NCBI RefSeq assembly: GCF_008364825.1
Contig: NZ_VTTO01000012.1
Location: 1-64,000 of the forward strand
Length of the DNA stretch: 64,000 nt
Direction: 5' to 3'
Source of the DNA: Azospirillum sp. B21
Lineage (GTDB): Bacteria > Pseudomonadota > Alphaproteobacteria > Azospirillales > Azospirillaceae
Part shown: one piece after another, positions 50,018-59,152 of the stretch
How positions within the stretch are numbered: the first letter of the stretch is position 1
How the letters are laid out: each line of letters opens with the position of its first letter
Translations under genes and position numbers: made by a program
The notes under the pieces: model-generated
What the model was told of the DNA's origin: nothing
Databases searched by the model: none
What the model saw: only the letters and a program-made list of their open reading frames with translations

Positions 50018-53000
50018 GGGCAAGCTCCTTTTTGGATTGGGGGTTGGGGACTTCTGCCGCTGGCAATGGCGTGCCGCCTGCGGGGCGCCCCACTTCGCGA
50101 GCCTTGACCAGAGCGTAGATGGCTGGGATCACAAGAAGCGTCAGCACCGTCGAGGAGATCATGCCGCCGATCATCGGCACGGCGATGCGCTGCATCACCT
50201 CCGACCCGGTGCCATGGCTCCACATGATCGGCAGCAGGCCTGCCATAATGGCGACGACCGTCATCATCTTCGGGCGCACGCGTTCGACCGCACCTTCCAT
50301 GATGGCCTCGTAGAGATCAGCTTTGGTCATCGCCAGCCCCTCGGCTGCTCGACGGCGCTTCATATCCTGCAGCGCATGGTCGAGGTAGATGAGCATGATT
50401 ACCCCGGTCTCGGCAGCCACACCGGCAAGCGCGATGAAGCCGACCGCCACCGCCACTGACAGGTTGAAGCCGAGCAGGGACATGTACCAGACGCCGCCGA
50501 CCAGTGCGAAAGGCAGCGACAGCATGACGATGAGCGTCTCGGTGATGCGCCGGAAGTTCAGGTACATCAGTAGGAAGATGATGGCGATCGTCACCGGAAT
50601 GACGATCTTCAGCTTCTCCACCGCCCGCTCCATGTACTCGAACTGGCCGCTCCAGGTGACGTAATAGCCGGCCGGCATCTGGACCTGCTCGGCCACCGCC
50701 TTGCGGGCGTCGGCGACGTAGCCGCCGATGTCGCGATCACGGATATCAACGTAGATGTAAGCGGACAGCAAGGCGTTCTCCGTGCGCACGGTGGCCGGCC
50801 CCTTGGTCAGCCGGACCGAGGCAAGCTGGCCCAGCGGAATTGCCCCACCGGCCTCCGGGTGCAGCAGAATGCGGCTGGCAATGGCGTCGGGGTTGCTGCG
50901 CAGCTCGCGCGGGTAGCGGACGTTCACGGAGAAACGCTCCCGGCCTTCGACGGTCGTCGTCACCATCTCGCCGCCGAGTGCCGTCAGGATGGTGTCCTGC
51001 AGGTCACCGACGGTCAGGCCGTAGCGGGCCAGTTGCTCGCGGTTCGGGTCGATCTCCAGGTAGAAGCCGCCGACGATGCGTTCGGCGTAGGCACTGGTGG
51101 TGCCGGGGACCTGCTTGACCACCGCCTCGATCTCGCGGGCCAGCCGCTCCATCTCCTCCAGATCCTTGCCGAACACCTTGATGCCGATCGGTGTGCGGAT
51201 GCCGGTGGAGAGCATGTCGATGCGGGCGCGTAGCGGCATCGTCCAGGCGTTCGAGATGCCGGGCATCTGGACTGCCTTGTCCATTTCGGCCACAAGCTTG
51301 TCATAGGTCATCCCCTGTCGCCATTCGGCCTGTGGCTTCAGGTTGATGACCGTCTCGAACATCTCGGTGGGCGCCGGATCGGTGGCGGTGGCCGCACGGC
51401 CGGCCTTGCCGTAGACCGACTCCACCTCGGGGAAGCTCTTGAGGATGCGGTCCTGGGTCTGAAGCAGTTCGGCTGCCTTGGTGATCGAGAGGCCGGGCAG
51501 TGTGCTCGGCATGTAGAGGATCGTACCCTCGTTGATCGTCGGCATGAACTCGCTGCCGAGTTTGGAGGCCGGAACCACAGACCAACCCAACAGCCCCAGC
51601 GCGATCAGAATGGTTGGGATCTTGGCGTGCAGCACCAGCCGGATCATCGGCCGGTAAAGCCAAATGAGAGCGCGGTTCACCGGGTTCTTGCGCTCGGGAA
51701 TGATGCGGCCGCGAACGAAGAGCATCATCAGCACCGGCACCAGCGTGATCGACAGGAACGCGGCACCCGCCATGGCGAAGGTCTTGGTGAAGGCCAACGG
51801 CTTGAACAGCCGCCCCTCCTGCGCCTCCAGCGTGAACACCGGCAGGAAGGAGACGGTGATCACCAGCAGGCTGAAGAACAGCGCCGGTCCGACCTCCACC
51901 GCCGCGTCGATCAGCACCTTGGCCCGGTTGGCGTCTGGCGGCGCATGCTCCAGCCGCTTGTGGGCGTTCTCGATCATCACGATGGAGGCATCGACCATGG
52001 CGCCGACGGCGATGGCGATGCCGCCCAGGCTCATGATGTTCGAGGTCATGCCCATGGCGTCCATCACCATGATGGCGATCAGCACGCCGACCGGCAGGGT
52101 GACGATAGCGACCAGCGCGCTGCGGACATGCAACAGGAAGACGATGCAGACGAGCGCGACGATGACGCTCTCCTCGATCAGCGTGCCCTTGAGGTTCTCC
52201 ACCGCCCGCAGGATCAGCTCGGAGCGGTCATAGACGCTCTCGATGCTGACGCCTTCCGGAAGGCCGGCCTTCAGCTCGGCCAGCTTGTCCTTGACGCTCT
52301 GGATGACGCTCAGGGCGTTCTGGCCGTAGCGCTGGAGCGCGACGCCGCTGACCACCTCGCCTTCACCGTTCAGTTCGGTGAGGCCGCGACGCTCGTCCGG
52401 TCCAATCTCGACCCGTGCCACGTCGCGCAGCAGGATCGGCGTACCGCGGTCGACCTTGAGAACGATCTCCTCGATGTCCTTGATGCCGCGCAGGTAGCCC
52501 CGCCCGCGCACCACGTACTCGGTTTCCGCCATCTCGACGACGCGGCCGCCGACGTCTTGATTGGAAGTCCGGATGGCCTGGGCGATCTTGGCCAACGGCA
52601 CGCCATAGGCTTGCAGCTTCTGGGGGTCGACGACCACTTGGTACTGCTGGACGAAGCCGCCGACGCTGGCGACCTCGGCCACGCCCTCGGCCTTGGTCAG
52701 CTGGTAGCGCAGGTACCAGTCCTGCAGCGTGCGCAGCTCGGCCAGCGTGCGGTCCTTGGCGAGCACAACGTACTGGTAGACCCAACCGACGCCGGTGGCG
52801 TCCGGCCCCAGCGTCGGGGTGACGCCGTTGGGCAGTCGCTTGGCGGCGAAGTTCAGATACTCCAGGACGCGCGAGCGCGCCCAGTAGATGTCTGTACCGT
52901 CCTCGAAGATGACGTAGACGAAGGAGGCGCCGAAGAACGAGAAGCCACGCACCACCTTCGACTTGGGCACGCTGAGCATGGCGGTGGTGAGCGGATAGGT

Positions 53001-53195
53001 GACCTGGTCCTCAACCACCTGCGGCGCTTGGCCGGGGTAATCGGTGTAGAGGATGACTTGAACGTCGGAGAGATCCGGCAGCGCATCCAAGGGAATGCGA
53101 GACACCGAATAGAGGCCGGCAGCGATCAGAAACAGTGTGCTGAGCAGGACCAGCGCGACGTTGCGCGCGGACCAATGGATGATAGCGGCGATCAT
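50007..53195 (-). CDS. cusA: CusA-type heavy-metal RND efflux pump
   Basis: 1,062 aa, full length for HME-RND pumps. Twelve helices, two large periplasmic loops. GGIAIAVGAMVDASIVMIENAHKRLE contains the proton-relay Asp and family signature. The methionine relay expected for copper/silver is present: LYMPST, PTEMFET and DMLSTG each supply a Met at the CusA positions, so Cu(I)/Ag(I) specificity is likely rather than Zn/Co. It starts 19 bp after the stop of cusB. Confidence 0.94.
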   Translation of the reverse strand: MIAAIIHWSARNVALVLLSTLFLIAAGLYSVSRIPLDALPDLSDVQVILYTDYPGQAPQVVEDQVTYPLTTAMLSVPKSKVVRGFSFFGASFVYVIFEDGTDIYWARSRVLEYLNFAAKRLPNGVTPTLGPDATGVGWVYQYVVLAKDRTLAELRTLQDWYLRYQLTKAEGVAEVASVGGFVQQYQVVVDPQKLQAYGVPLAKIAQAIRTSNQDVGGRVVEMAETEYVVRGRGYLRGIKDIEEIVLKVDRGTPILLRDVARVEIGPDERRGLTELNGEGEVVSGVALQRYGQNALSVIQSVKDKLAELKAGLPEGVSIESVYDRSELILRAVENLKGTLIEESVIVALVCIVFLLHVRSALVAIVTLPVGVLIAIMVMDAMGMTSNIMSLGGIAIAVGAMVDASIVMIENAHKRLEHAPPDANRAKVLIDAAVEVGPALFFSLLVITVSFLPVFTLEAQEGRLFKPLAFTKTFAMAGAAFLSITLVPVLMMLFVRGRIIPERKNPVNRALIWLYRPMIRLVLHAKIPTILIALGLLGWSVVPASKLGSEFMPTINEGTILYMPSTLPGLSITKAAELLQTQDRILKSFPEVESVYGKAGRAATATDPAPTEMFETVINLKPQAEWRQGMTYDKLVAEMDKAVQMPGISNAWTMPLRARIDMLSTGIRTPIGIKVFGKDLEEMERLAREIEAVVKQVPGTTSAYAERIVGGFYLEIDPNREQLARYGLTVGDLQDTILTALGGEMVTTTVEGRERFSVNVRYPRELRSNPDAIASRILLHPEAGGAIPLGQLASVRLTKGPATVRTENALLSAYIYVDIRDRDIGGYVADARKAVAEQVQMPAGYYVTWSGQFEYMERAVEKLKIVIPVTIAIIFLLMYLNFRRITETLIVMLSLPFALVGGVWYMSLLGFNLSVAVAVGFIALAGVAAETGVIMLIYLDHALQDMKRRRAAEGLAMTKADLYEAIMEGAVERVRPKMMTVVAIMAGLLPIMWSHGTGSEVMQRIAVPMIGGMISSTVLTLLVIPAIYALVKAREVGRPAGGTPLPAAEVPNPQSKKELAHVA

Positions 53196-53214
53196 GGGGG
53201 TACCCTCCGCCAGC

Positions 53215-54612
53215 CTAATGCTGCTGATGCTGGCCGCCGCTGCCGCCGAAGGCGCTCAGGGCCGCACGCAGGTTGCTCTCGGAGTCGATTAGGAAGTTGG
53301 CGCGCACCACCACGCGTTCACCCTCCTCCAGCCCGGCGAGGATCTGGACGTAACCGTCGGCACGGGCGCCGGCCTTGACGTCGCGCGGCTCGTAGCGGCC
53401 TTCGCCGATCTCGACCAGGACTGCTTGCCGTTTGCCGGTGTCGAGCAGTGCGGAGTCCGGTACGGCCAGCCCGGCCATGGCGCCGAGGTCGGCGTTCAAG
53501 TGCACGGTGGCGTAGAGGTTCGGCTTGAGCAGGCCGTCTGCGTTGGGCAGTTCGACACGCACCTTGCCGGTGCGGCTCTCCGCCGTCAGGGTCGGGTAGA
53601 CGAAGCTGACCTTGCCAGTGAAGGTCTTGCCCGGCAGCGAGTTGACGGTGACGTCGACGTCCTGGCCCGGCTTGACGTAACCGAGGTCCTGCTCGAACAC
53701 GTCGGCGACCAGCCAGACGTGCGTCAGGTCGGCGATACGGTAGAGCGCTTCGCCAGGCATGAAGCGCATGCCGCGCACGGCCGACTTCTCCAGCACCACG
53801 CCGCCAGCGGCCGCGCGGTAGGTCAGAGTCCGTGACGCCTTGCCGGTCTTGCGCAGCCGGTCGATCTCCTCCTCGGGGACATCAAGGTTGCGCAGGCGCT
53901 GGAGCGAAGCTTCGGCGAGCTGGGCACCGCCCTGCCGGGCGACGAGGTATTCCTGCTGGGCCAGGACCAGCTCGGGACTGTAGACCTCCATCAGCGGCTG
54001 GCCCTTGCGGACGGTGTCGCCGGTGGTATCGACCAGCAGTCTCTCGATCCAGGCCTCAAACTTCGGCGCGACGACGAAGAGGCGGCGTTCGTCAACCTGC
54101 ACGGTGCCGACCGCCCGAACCTGGCGGGAGATCGCCCGCCGCATCGCGGCATCGGTGCGTACGCCAAGCTTCTGGACCTTGTCAGAGCTGATGGTAACAG
54201 TCCCCGAAGCGCTGTCCTCGCCCTCATAAACGGGCACGTAGTCCATGCCCATCGGGTCCTTCTTCGGAACCGCGGAGGTGTCCGGAAGGCCCATCGGGTT
54301 GCGGTAATACAGAATCTTGCGCGGACCGGCCGGGTTCTGCGCCGGCGCGGCTACCGATACCGGAGCAGCTTCCCCCTCGTAGACCGGCACATACTCCATC
54401 CCCATGCTGTCCCTCTTCGGCACTGGGGAGGTGTCGGGCAGGCCCATGGGGTTGCGGTAATACAGGACCTTGCCCGCTCCGGCGGGCTGTGCCGCGGCAG
54501 GAGCGCCGTGGCCGGCATGGCTGGCTCCAGCGGAGGACTGTGCGAAAGCTGGCATTCCGGCGACAATGGTGCCGGCCATCAGGACGGCGAGTAGGGCTGG
54601 GGAGCGGTTCAC
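53215..54612 (-). CDS. cusB: CusB-type periplasmic adaptor with two heavy-metal-binding repeats
   Basis: 465 aa. Signal peptide (1-24), then two near-identical YYRNPMGLPDTSxVPKxDxMGM-YVPVYEGE units (about 50-85 and 98-133) of the heavy-metal-binding-domain type, unusual in being doubled. The membrane-fusion-protein core follows: lipoyl/barrel-sandwich and alpha-hairpin (about 160-290) and beta-barrel (290-380). The C-terminus is His/Gln-rich (GGQHQQH). It links CusA to the outer-membrane channel. It overlaps cusC by 4 bp. Confidence 0.92.
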   Translation of the reverse strand: MNRSPALLAVLMAGTIVAGMPAFAQSSAGASHAGHGAPAAAQPAGAGKVLYYRNPMGLPDTSPVPKRDSMGMEYVPVYEGEAAPVSVAAPAQNPAGPRKILYYRNPMGLPDTSAVPKKDPMGMDYVPVYEGEDSASGTVTISSDKVQKLGVRTDAAMRRAISRQVRAVGTVQVDERRLFVVAPKFEAWIERLLVDTTGDTVRKGQPLMEVYSPELVLAQQEYLVARQGGAQLAEASLQRLRNLDVPEEEIDRLRKTGKASRTLTYRAAAGGVVLEKSAVRGMRFMPGEALYRIADLTHVWLVADVFEQDLGYVKPGQDVDVTVNSLPGKTFTGKVSFVYPTLTAESRTGKVRVELPNADGLLKPNLYATVHLNADLGAMAGLAVPDSALLDTGKRQAVLVEIGEGRYEPRDVKAGARADGYVQILAGLEEGERVVVRANFLIDSESNLRAALSAFGGSGGQHQQH

Positions 54613-55880
54613 AATTCACCTCCGATCAGGCGCTCGATCTCGGCGAGCCGGACCTGCTCCTCGAATGTCACATTCACGAATTCGACCAGCGCGCGGCGCA
54701 GCGTCTGCTCGGCCTGCAGGAGGTTGGCGAACTCCTCGCGCGACAACTCGTAGCCGCGGGAGGCTGCCTCCAGCGCGATGCGCGCCTGCGGTAGCGTGAT
54801 CTCCCGCACGATGCGCTTGCGTTCCCTGAGGGCTGCCAGCATGGCGTATGCCTCATGCACGTCGGTTGCGACATCGAGGCGGATTTGCTCCAGCTTCGCC
54901 CGCGCCGCGCCGGCCATTGACGCGGCCTCGCGCTGCTCGGCTTGCCGACGATCGCCATAGAGCGGAATATTGAACTCGACCATCGCCTGGTAGCCGTCGA
55001 AGCGGCCGTCGCGCCGCATCGCGCCAAGGCCCAGCTCGACGTCAGGATAGCCGTTCTTCTCAGCGAGGCGGCGGGTCCCTTCGGCCGAATCGATCTGGGC
55101 CAATTGGGCACGGACCGCCGGGAAGTCGGCGCGTGCGCGATCCACCAGCGCGTCGGCTGACAGGGTTTCCAGCGGCGGCACCAGCCGGGGCAGAGGCTTC
55201 GCCGGCAAGGGTGTTTCGGGCGAGCGGGCCAGCAGGCCGTTGATCCGCACCTGGGCGCGATGGCGGTCGGCATCCATGCGCGCGAGCTCGGCGGTCAGCG
55301 CGCCGGCTTCGGCGTTGGCGCCGGTGATGTCCTGCTGCTTGCCAGGGCCCTGAGCGTAGCGGGCGCGCGCCAGGTCGGACAAGCGCCGGACGGTTCCAAG
55401 CAGCTTGCGTGTCTCGTCGGCCGCCAGATGGGCCGCGTGGTACTCGGCGTAGGCAACCTTGACGCGGTAGGCGATCTGATTGGCGACCTCGGCCTGGGCG
55501 GCGGCTGCCTTGCGGCTGTCGGCGGATGCGATTTCGCGCTTCAGGTCGCGCTTGCCCCACAACGGGAACATCTGGCGGACCTGATACAGCTCCTGCCCGG
55601 CGCGGTAGCGCGGCAGGTAGCCGGACCCGCTGCGTGGCAGTTCAAGCTCGACCTTGAATTTGGGGTCATCCAGCGCCCCGGCCGATGTGATACGCGCTGT
55701 CGCGGCATCGGTCTCGAGGGCGGTCGCCGCCGCTTCTGGGTTCATGCGGCGAGCGGTTTCGATGAGCTGGGTGATTGTCCTGTCATGCTCGGCGGCCGAA
55801 GCCGCCGCGCCTGTCAGCAGCAGGACGAGCGCCGTGGCGGCCACGGTGAGCGGCCGCCCTGGATAACGTCGATTGATCAT
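54609..55880 (-). CDS. cusC: CusC/TolC-type outer-membrane efflux protein
   Basis: 423 aa. Signal peptide (1-29, ending ASA-AE) and two copies of the OEP repeat with long coiled-coil helices (AKVAYAEYHAAHLAADETRKLLGTVRR; RLDVATDVHEAYAMLAALRERKRI). No lipobox, unlike E. coli CusC. It forms the trimeric outer-membrane exit duct of the Cus pump. First gene of the cusCBAF run, 120 bp after a small exported-protein gene. Confidence 0.9.
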   Translation of the reverse strand: MINRRYPGRPLTVAATALVLLLTGAAASAAEHDRTITQLIETARRMNPEAAATALETDAATARITSAGALDDPKFKVELELPRSGSGYLPRYRAGQELYQVRQMFPLWGKRDLKREIASADSRKAAAAQAEVANQIAYRVKVAYAEYHAAHLAADETRKLLGTVRRLSDLARARYAQGPGKQQDITGANAEAGALTAELARMDADRHRAQVRINGLLARSPETPLPAKPLPRLVPPLETLSADALVDRARADFPAVRAQLAQIDSAEGTRRLAEKNGYPDVELGLGAMRRDGRFDGYQAMVEFNIPLYGDRRQAEQREAASMAGAARAKLEQIRLDVATDVHEAYAMLAALRERKRIVREITLPQARIALEAASRGYELSREEFANLLQAEQTLRRALVEFVNVTFEEQVRLAEIERLIGGEL

Positions 55881-56001
55881 GGCTATGCCTTGCCCTTGCC
55901 CCTCTGCGCGTAGCGCTGGAGGCAGACGGGCTCCTTCAAATCACGTGAGGACGATAGCAGCTGCCGGCCGGCAAGCGGCGCCGCAGAGCGGATTGCAACC
56001 G

Positions 56002-56373
56002 TCAAACGGACTTGGGAGGGGGCGGCTCCGGTGCAATGAGACGAGCGGCGGGAGCGTGAGCCCGGCTCGGATGCCACACCACACAGTCGACGGATCTGGT
56101 GTGCAACACCTCGGAGCGCATCGGCAGTGCCAGCCCCGGGCAGCAGGGTGTCGCCATGGGCATGCCACGCGGCTCCGCTCTATCAGGGCAGTCGCCACAG
56201 GGGCGTTGGGATTCGTTGACTGCGGCCCCCTGGTCTGTGCTGACCGGAGTCGCGTCATGGTGGTCGGCCATGACGGCATGCGCCACCGCACCGCCCGCCA
56301 CACCGATCAGCAGGGCGAGGGTCAGCGTCAATGCCGTCAACAAGTTGCGGACCACCCGCATCTGGATCTCCAT
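56002..56373 (-). CDS. Exported Cys-rich protein, 123 aa
   Basis: Signal peptide (NLLTALTLTLALLIGVAGGAVAHA; about 10-33), then HHDATP, CGDCPDRAEPRG, ATPCCPGLALPM and a later VDCVVW: five Cys and several Met/His in a short domain, with a Pro-rich end (PEPPPPKSV). First gene before cusC and probably cotranscribed. Possibly a copper-binding accessory protein of the type at 48064 and 61187. Confidence 0.6.
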   Translation of the reverse strand: MEIQMRVVRNLLTALTLTLALLIGVAGGAVAHAVMADHHDATPVSTDQGAAVNESQRPCGDCPDRAEPRGMPMATPCCPGLALPMRSEVLHTRSVDCVVWHPSRAHAPAARLIAPEPPPPKSV

Positions 56374-56380
56374 GTTGCGC

Positions 56381-56401
56381 GGGGTAAAAGGAATTTACCC
56401 C
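56381..56401. promoter_or_regulatory. GGGGTAAA-N5-TTTACCCC operator upstream of the cus genes
   Basis: A perfect 8-bp inverted repeat with 5-bp spacer, 8 bp before the start codon of the exported Cys-rich gene that leads into cusCBAF. It is a candidate site for the OmpR-type regulator encoded at 57912 or another metal regulator. Being so close to the start codon, it could also act at translation. Confidence 0.6.
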
Positions 56402-56568
56402 ATGAGCCTCACGCATTGCACCAGAGTTGGCCAGGGTCGGCGTTGATCTTGATCAACGTCCTCATCCGAATTCGCAAGGGGTTGGCGTTTTGCTTTCCGC
56501 ACCGGGGAGGCGACACGGATGGGTCGCGTTGAGCAGGGGCTCCTCCGGACATTCCCCGCCTGTCCCGG

Positions 56569-57915
56569 TTAGATCACCCTGGGCAGCGAGACCTCTGCCC
56601 GTAAGCCTGAGTTTGGCAGGTTGATGAGAGTAATTTCACCGCCATGGGCTTTGATGACAGAACGAGCGACGGTCAATCCCAATCCAAAGCCTCCGGTCGC
56701 ACGGTTGCGCGAGGCTTCGATTCGGTAGAACGGGCCAAAGACTCTCTCAAATTCACCTTCAGGGATGCCTGGTCCCTCGTCTTCTATCCAAATAACCACA
56801 CGATCTTGGTGCGCCCTCAGCGATACCATGGCCTGACCACCATATTTTACCGCATTGTCGATCAGATTGATCAAAGCGCGCTTCAGCGCAACCGGCCGCC
56901 CCTGGAACGTCACATCGGCGGGGCCGTCGTAGCTTACTGGACGTCCGGTGTCCGACAGATCGTTGCAGATCGTTTCAAGCAACGCACCGATGTGCAACAC
57001 CTTGGCCTCTTCACGCCCCCTGTCATCGCGGAGGAAAGAAAGGGTTGCCGATACCATCTCCTCCATCTCATCCAGCTGAGCCAAAATCCGATCACGTTCC
57101 TCTCCCTCCTCAAGGAATTCGGCGCGTAGGCGGATCGTCGTGATCGGCGTGCGCAGGTCGTGAGAAACAGCCGCCAGCATCTGCGTTCGGTCGGTCAGCA
57201 GGCTACGAATGCGCTCCTGCATTTCATTGAACGCTTGTGCGGCCTCCCGCACCTCCTCAGGGCCTCGAACCGGCAGCGGCGGTGCGCTGACGTCCACTCC
57301 GAGACGCCGGGCCGCCCTGGTCAGTGCCTTGAACTCGGCGGTGCAGACGCGCACCAGGAACACCGACACAGCAAAGATCGCCAGAGCCATGAGGGCGGTC
57401 GGCACCAGCAGATGGGAGTCGGCTATGGCTGCAGACCCGAGGGTCGTTACCCGTGCATTGATCCAACTTTCGTCGGGGAGCTGCACTGAGACCTGCATCA
57501 CATGGTCTGCCCCGTCGTTCTTCGCGCCATAAGCTACGCGCAACCCCTCTTCGTCGAGGTCGGGAACCAACTGCTGCAGCCGGCGTGTCAGCAGGTCCAG
57601 CCTCTCATCAGGAGAGCGATCCTGCTGTACCAGTGGAATGGCGCTCCAATGAACGTCAAGGCCCCGCCCGGAGTGAAGATGGGCCGTCTTCTCCCGATCG
57701 TCCGGCGGAACCAGAATCACGGTTCGCTTAACCGCAGCGATGCGTTCGGCAGCGATCCGTTCGTCAGCCAAGTCGGCTTGGTCGGACAGCCGTGTCTGGT
57801 ACCACCACATACTCACCAAGTGCGACAGCGTGAGTGCCACCAGAAGAATGGCGACAGCCCGGCCTGTGATGGTATCCGGCAACATCCGGCGGAATATCGG
57901 CCCAAGAGCGCTCAT
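56569..57915 (-). CDS. EnvZ-type sensor histidine kinase
   Basis: 448 aa. TM1 (about 18-38), a periplasmic sensor domain (39-165), TM2 (168-190), HAMP (190-242), HisKA with His252 (AAVSHDLRTPITT), N-box NLIDNAVKYGG, EDEGPGIP and GGFGLGLTVAR. It overlaps the regulator gene by 4 bp. Position next to the cus genes suggests sensing periplasmic metal or envelope stress; the signal is unknown. Confidence 0.9.
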   Translation of the reverse strand: MSALGPIFRRMLPDTITGRAVAILLVALTLSHLVSMWWYQTRLSDQADLADERIAAERIAAVKRTVILVPPDDREKTAHLHSGRGLDVHWSAIPLVQQDRSPDERLDLLTRRLQQLVPDLDEEGLRVAYGAKNDGADHVMQVSVQLPDESWINARVTTLGSAAIADSHLLVPTALMALAIFAVSVFLVRVCTAEFKALTRAARRLGVDVSAPPLPVRGPEEVREAAQAFNEMQERIRSLLTDRTQMLAAVSHDLRTPITTIRLRAEFLEEGEERDRILAQLDEMEEMVSATLSFLRDDRGREEAKVLHIGALLETICNDLSDTGRPVSYDGPADVTFQGRPVALKRALINLIDNAVKYGGQAMVSLRAHQDRVVIWIEDEGPGIPEGEFERVFGPFYRIEASRNRATGGFGLGLTVARSVIKAHGGEITLINLPNSGLRAEVSLPRVI

Positions 57916-58637
57916 GATCGCTGAACCTCGACGGTGAGGACGTAGCCGGCTCCCCTGACGGTTTTAATCAGAGGATGGGCCGAGACGTCATCCCCCAGCT
58001 TGCGCCGCAGGCGACTTACTTGGACGTCGACGCTGCGGTCGTAGGCATGAAGCCGGTTTCGGGCAAGTTCGAGCAGCTTGTCACGGCCAAGAACCTGATT
58101 TGGGCGCTCTGCAAAGGTCAATAGCAGGTCATATTCGGCACCGGTGAGGGCGACGATGGCGCCCTCCGGGGACAGCAACTCGCGTCGCGTCAGGTTCAAG
58201 GTCCAACCAGCAAAATGTATGGCCTTCGGTGCGGAGACAACATCCACACCCGGTGAGGATGTCCGTCGAAGAACCGCCTTGATCCGCGCAAGCAGCTCGC
58301 GGGGATTGAATGGCTTGAGAACATAATCGTCGGCGCCGATTTCCAATCCGGAAATCCTATCGGCGTCATCACTCATGGCTGTGAGCATGATGATTGGCAG
58401 GTCACGGTGAACCGAGCCTGGGGCACGAAGCTCACGGCAGAGGGTAAGTCCGTCATCGCCAGGTAGCATCAGGTCGAGAATTATGAGGTCGACGCGGGTA
58501 CAGCCGATCGTGCGCCGCATCTCCATACCGTCGGCGCACGCCGTCGCCTGGAGCCCGTGACGGAGGAAAAAGCGACTAAGGAGGTCACGGATTTCCTGGT
58601 GATCATCGACGATCAGGATATGAGGCGTGGAATTCAT
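57912..58637 (-). CDS. OmpR/PhoB-family response regulator
   Basis: 241 aa from ATG 58637, which gives a standard MNSTPHILIVDD opening. Receiver: Asp11/Asp12, phospho-Asp55 (LIILDLMLPGDDG), Lys in VLKPFNP. Winged-helix domain (about 140-238) with LTGAEYDLLLTFAERPNQVLGRDKLLEL, DRSVDVQVSRLRRKLGDD and IKTVRGAGYVL. Partner of the EnvZ-type kinase. Likely target: the adjacent cus genes. Confidence 0.92.
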   Translation of the reverse strand: MNSTPHILIVDDHQEIRDLLSRFFLRHGLQATACADGMEMRRTIGCTRVDLIILDLMLPGDDGLTLCRELRAPGSVHRDLPIIMLTAMSDDADRISGLEIGADDYVLKPFNPRELLARIKAVLRRTSSPGVDVVSAPKAIHFAGWTLNLTRRELLSPEGAIVALTGAEYDLLLTFAERPNQVLGRDKLLELARNRLHAYDRSVDVQVSRLRRKLGDDVSAHPLIKTVRGAGYVLTVEVQRS

Positions 58638-59152
58638 AGCAAATCGCGGTCCGGAAGCAGTGGCGGTACAATCTCCCTGGCGCTGACAGATGGCCGACCG
58701 GTACGCAGTCTGGCAATCCGGCTTTGCCCGAACCACGTGTGTTGTCCTTGTGTTCAGACAGGGCGACTGGTGGTGCTCGGCCATGGTAACAGATTGTTTT
58801 GAGCAATTTCACGTACGGATGACAAGATGCTGAAGCTGGCGCCAGCCCGAAGGAACCGCAGCGACGGCTTTCCGTCGCCGTTGAGAGCAACCACACGTCA
58901 CTAGTCCAGGTATCGGCACAACCACCATCTCGGGCAGAGATCTTCCTGACGAACGACGATTTGCCGAGACGTCCGATAGTGCCGGTAGAATGGTGGTCCA
59001 TCCCTGCATGTTTTACAACGGAAGCCCCGGCAGGGCTTGGCTGCCTGGACTTCCGCCGGAAACGGATGACAGCAACAACTTGGCATGCATAACGAGCCCC
59101 GGAAGGCAGCGCCGCGCAATGTGCACAGCGCCTGGATAAGCTTCAGGGCGTC
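58638..59152. other. Intergenic region with a strong hairpin
   Basis: No gene is supported. GCGACGG-CTTT-CCGTCGC (58861-58878) forms a 7-bp GC stem and may terminate transcription from the RTX gene, although no T-run follows. The promoter of the response-regulator gene should lie within 58640-58800. Confidence 0.4.

Noticed and set aside
51627-53378. 583-codon plus-strand frame opposite cusA
   Set aside because: His/Asp/Arg-rich antisense frame; CusA is full length on the other strand.
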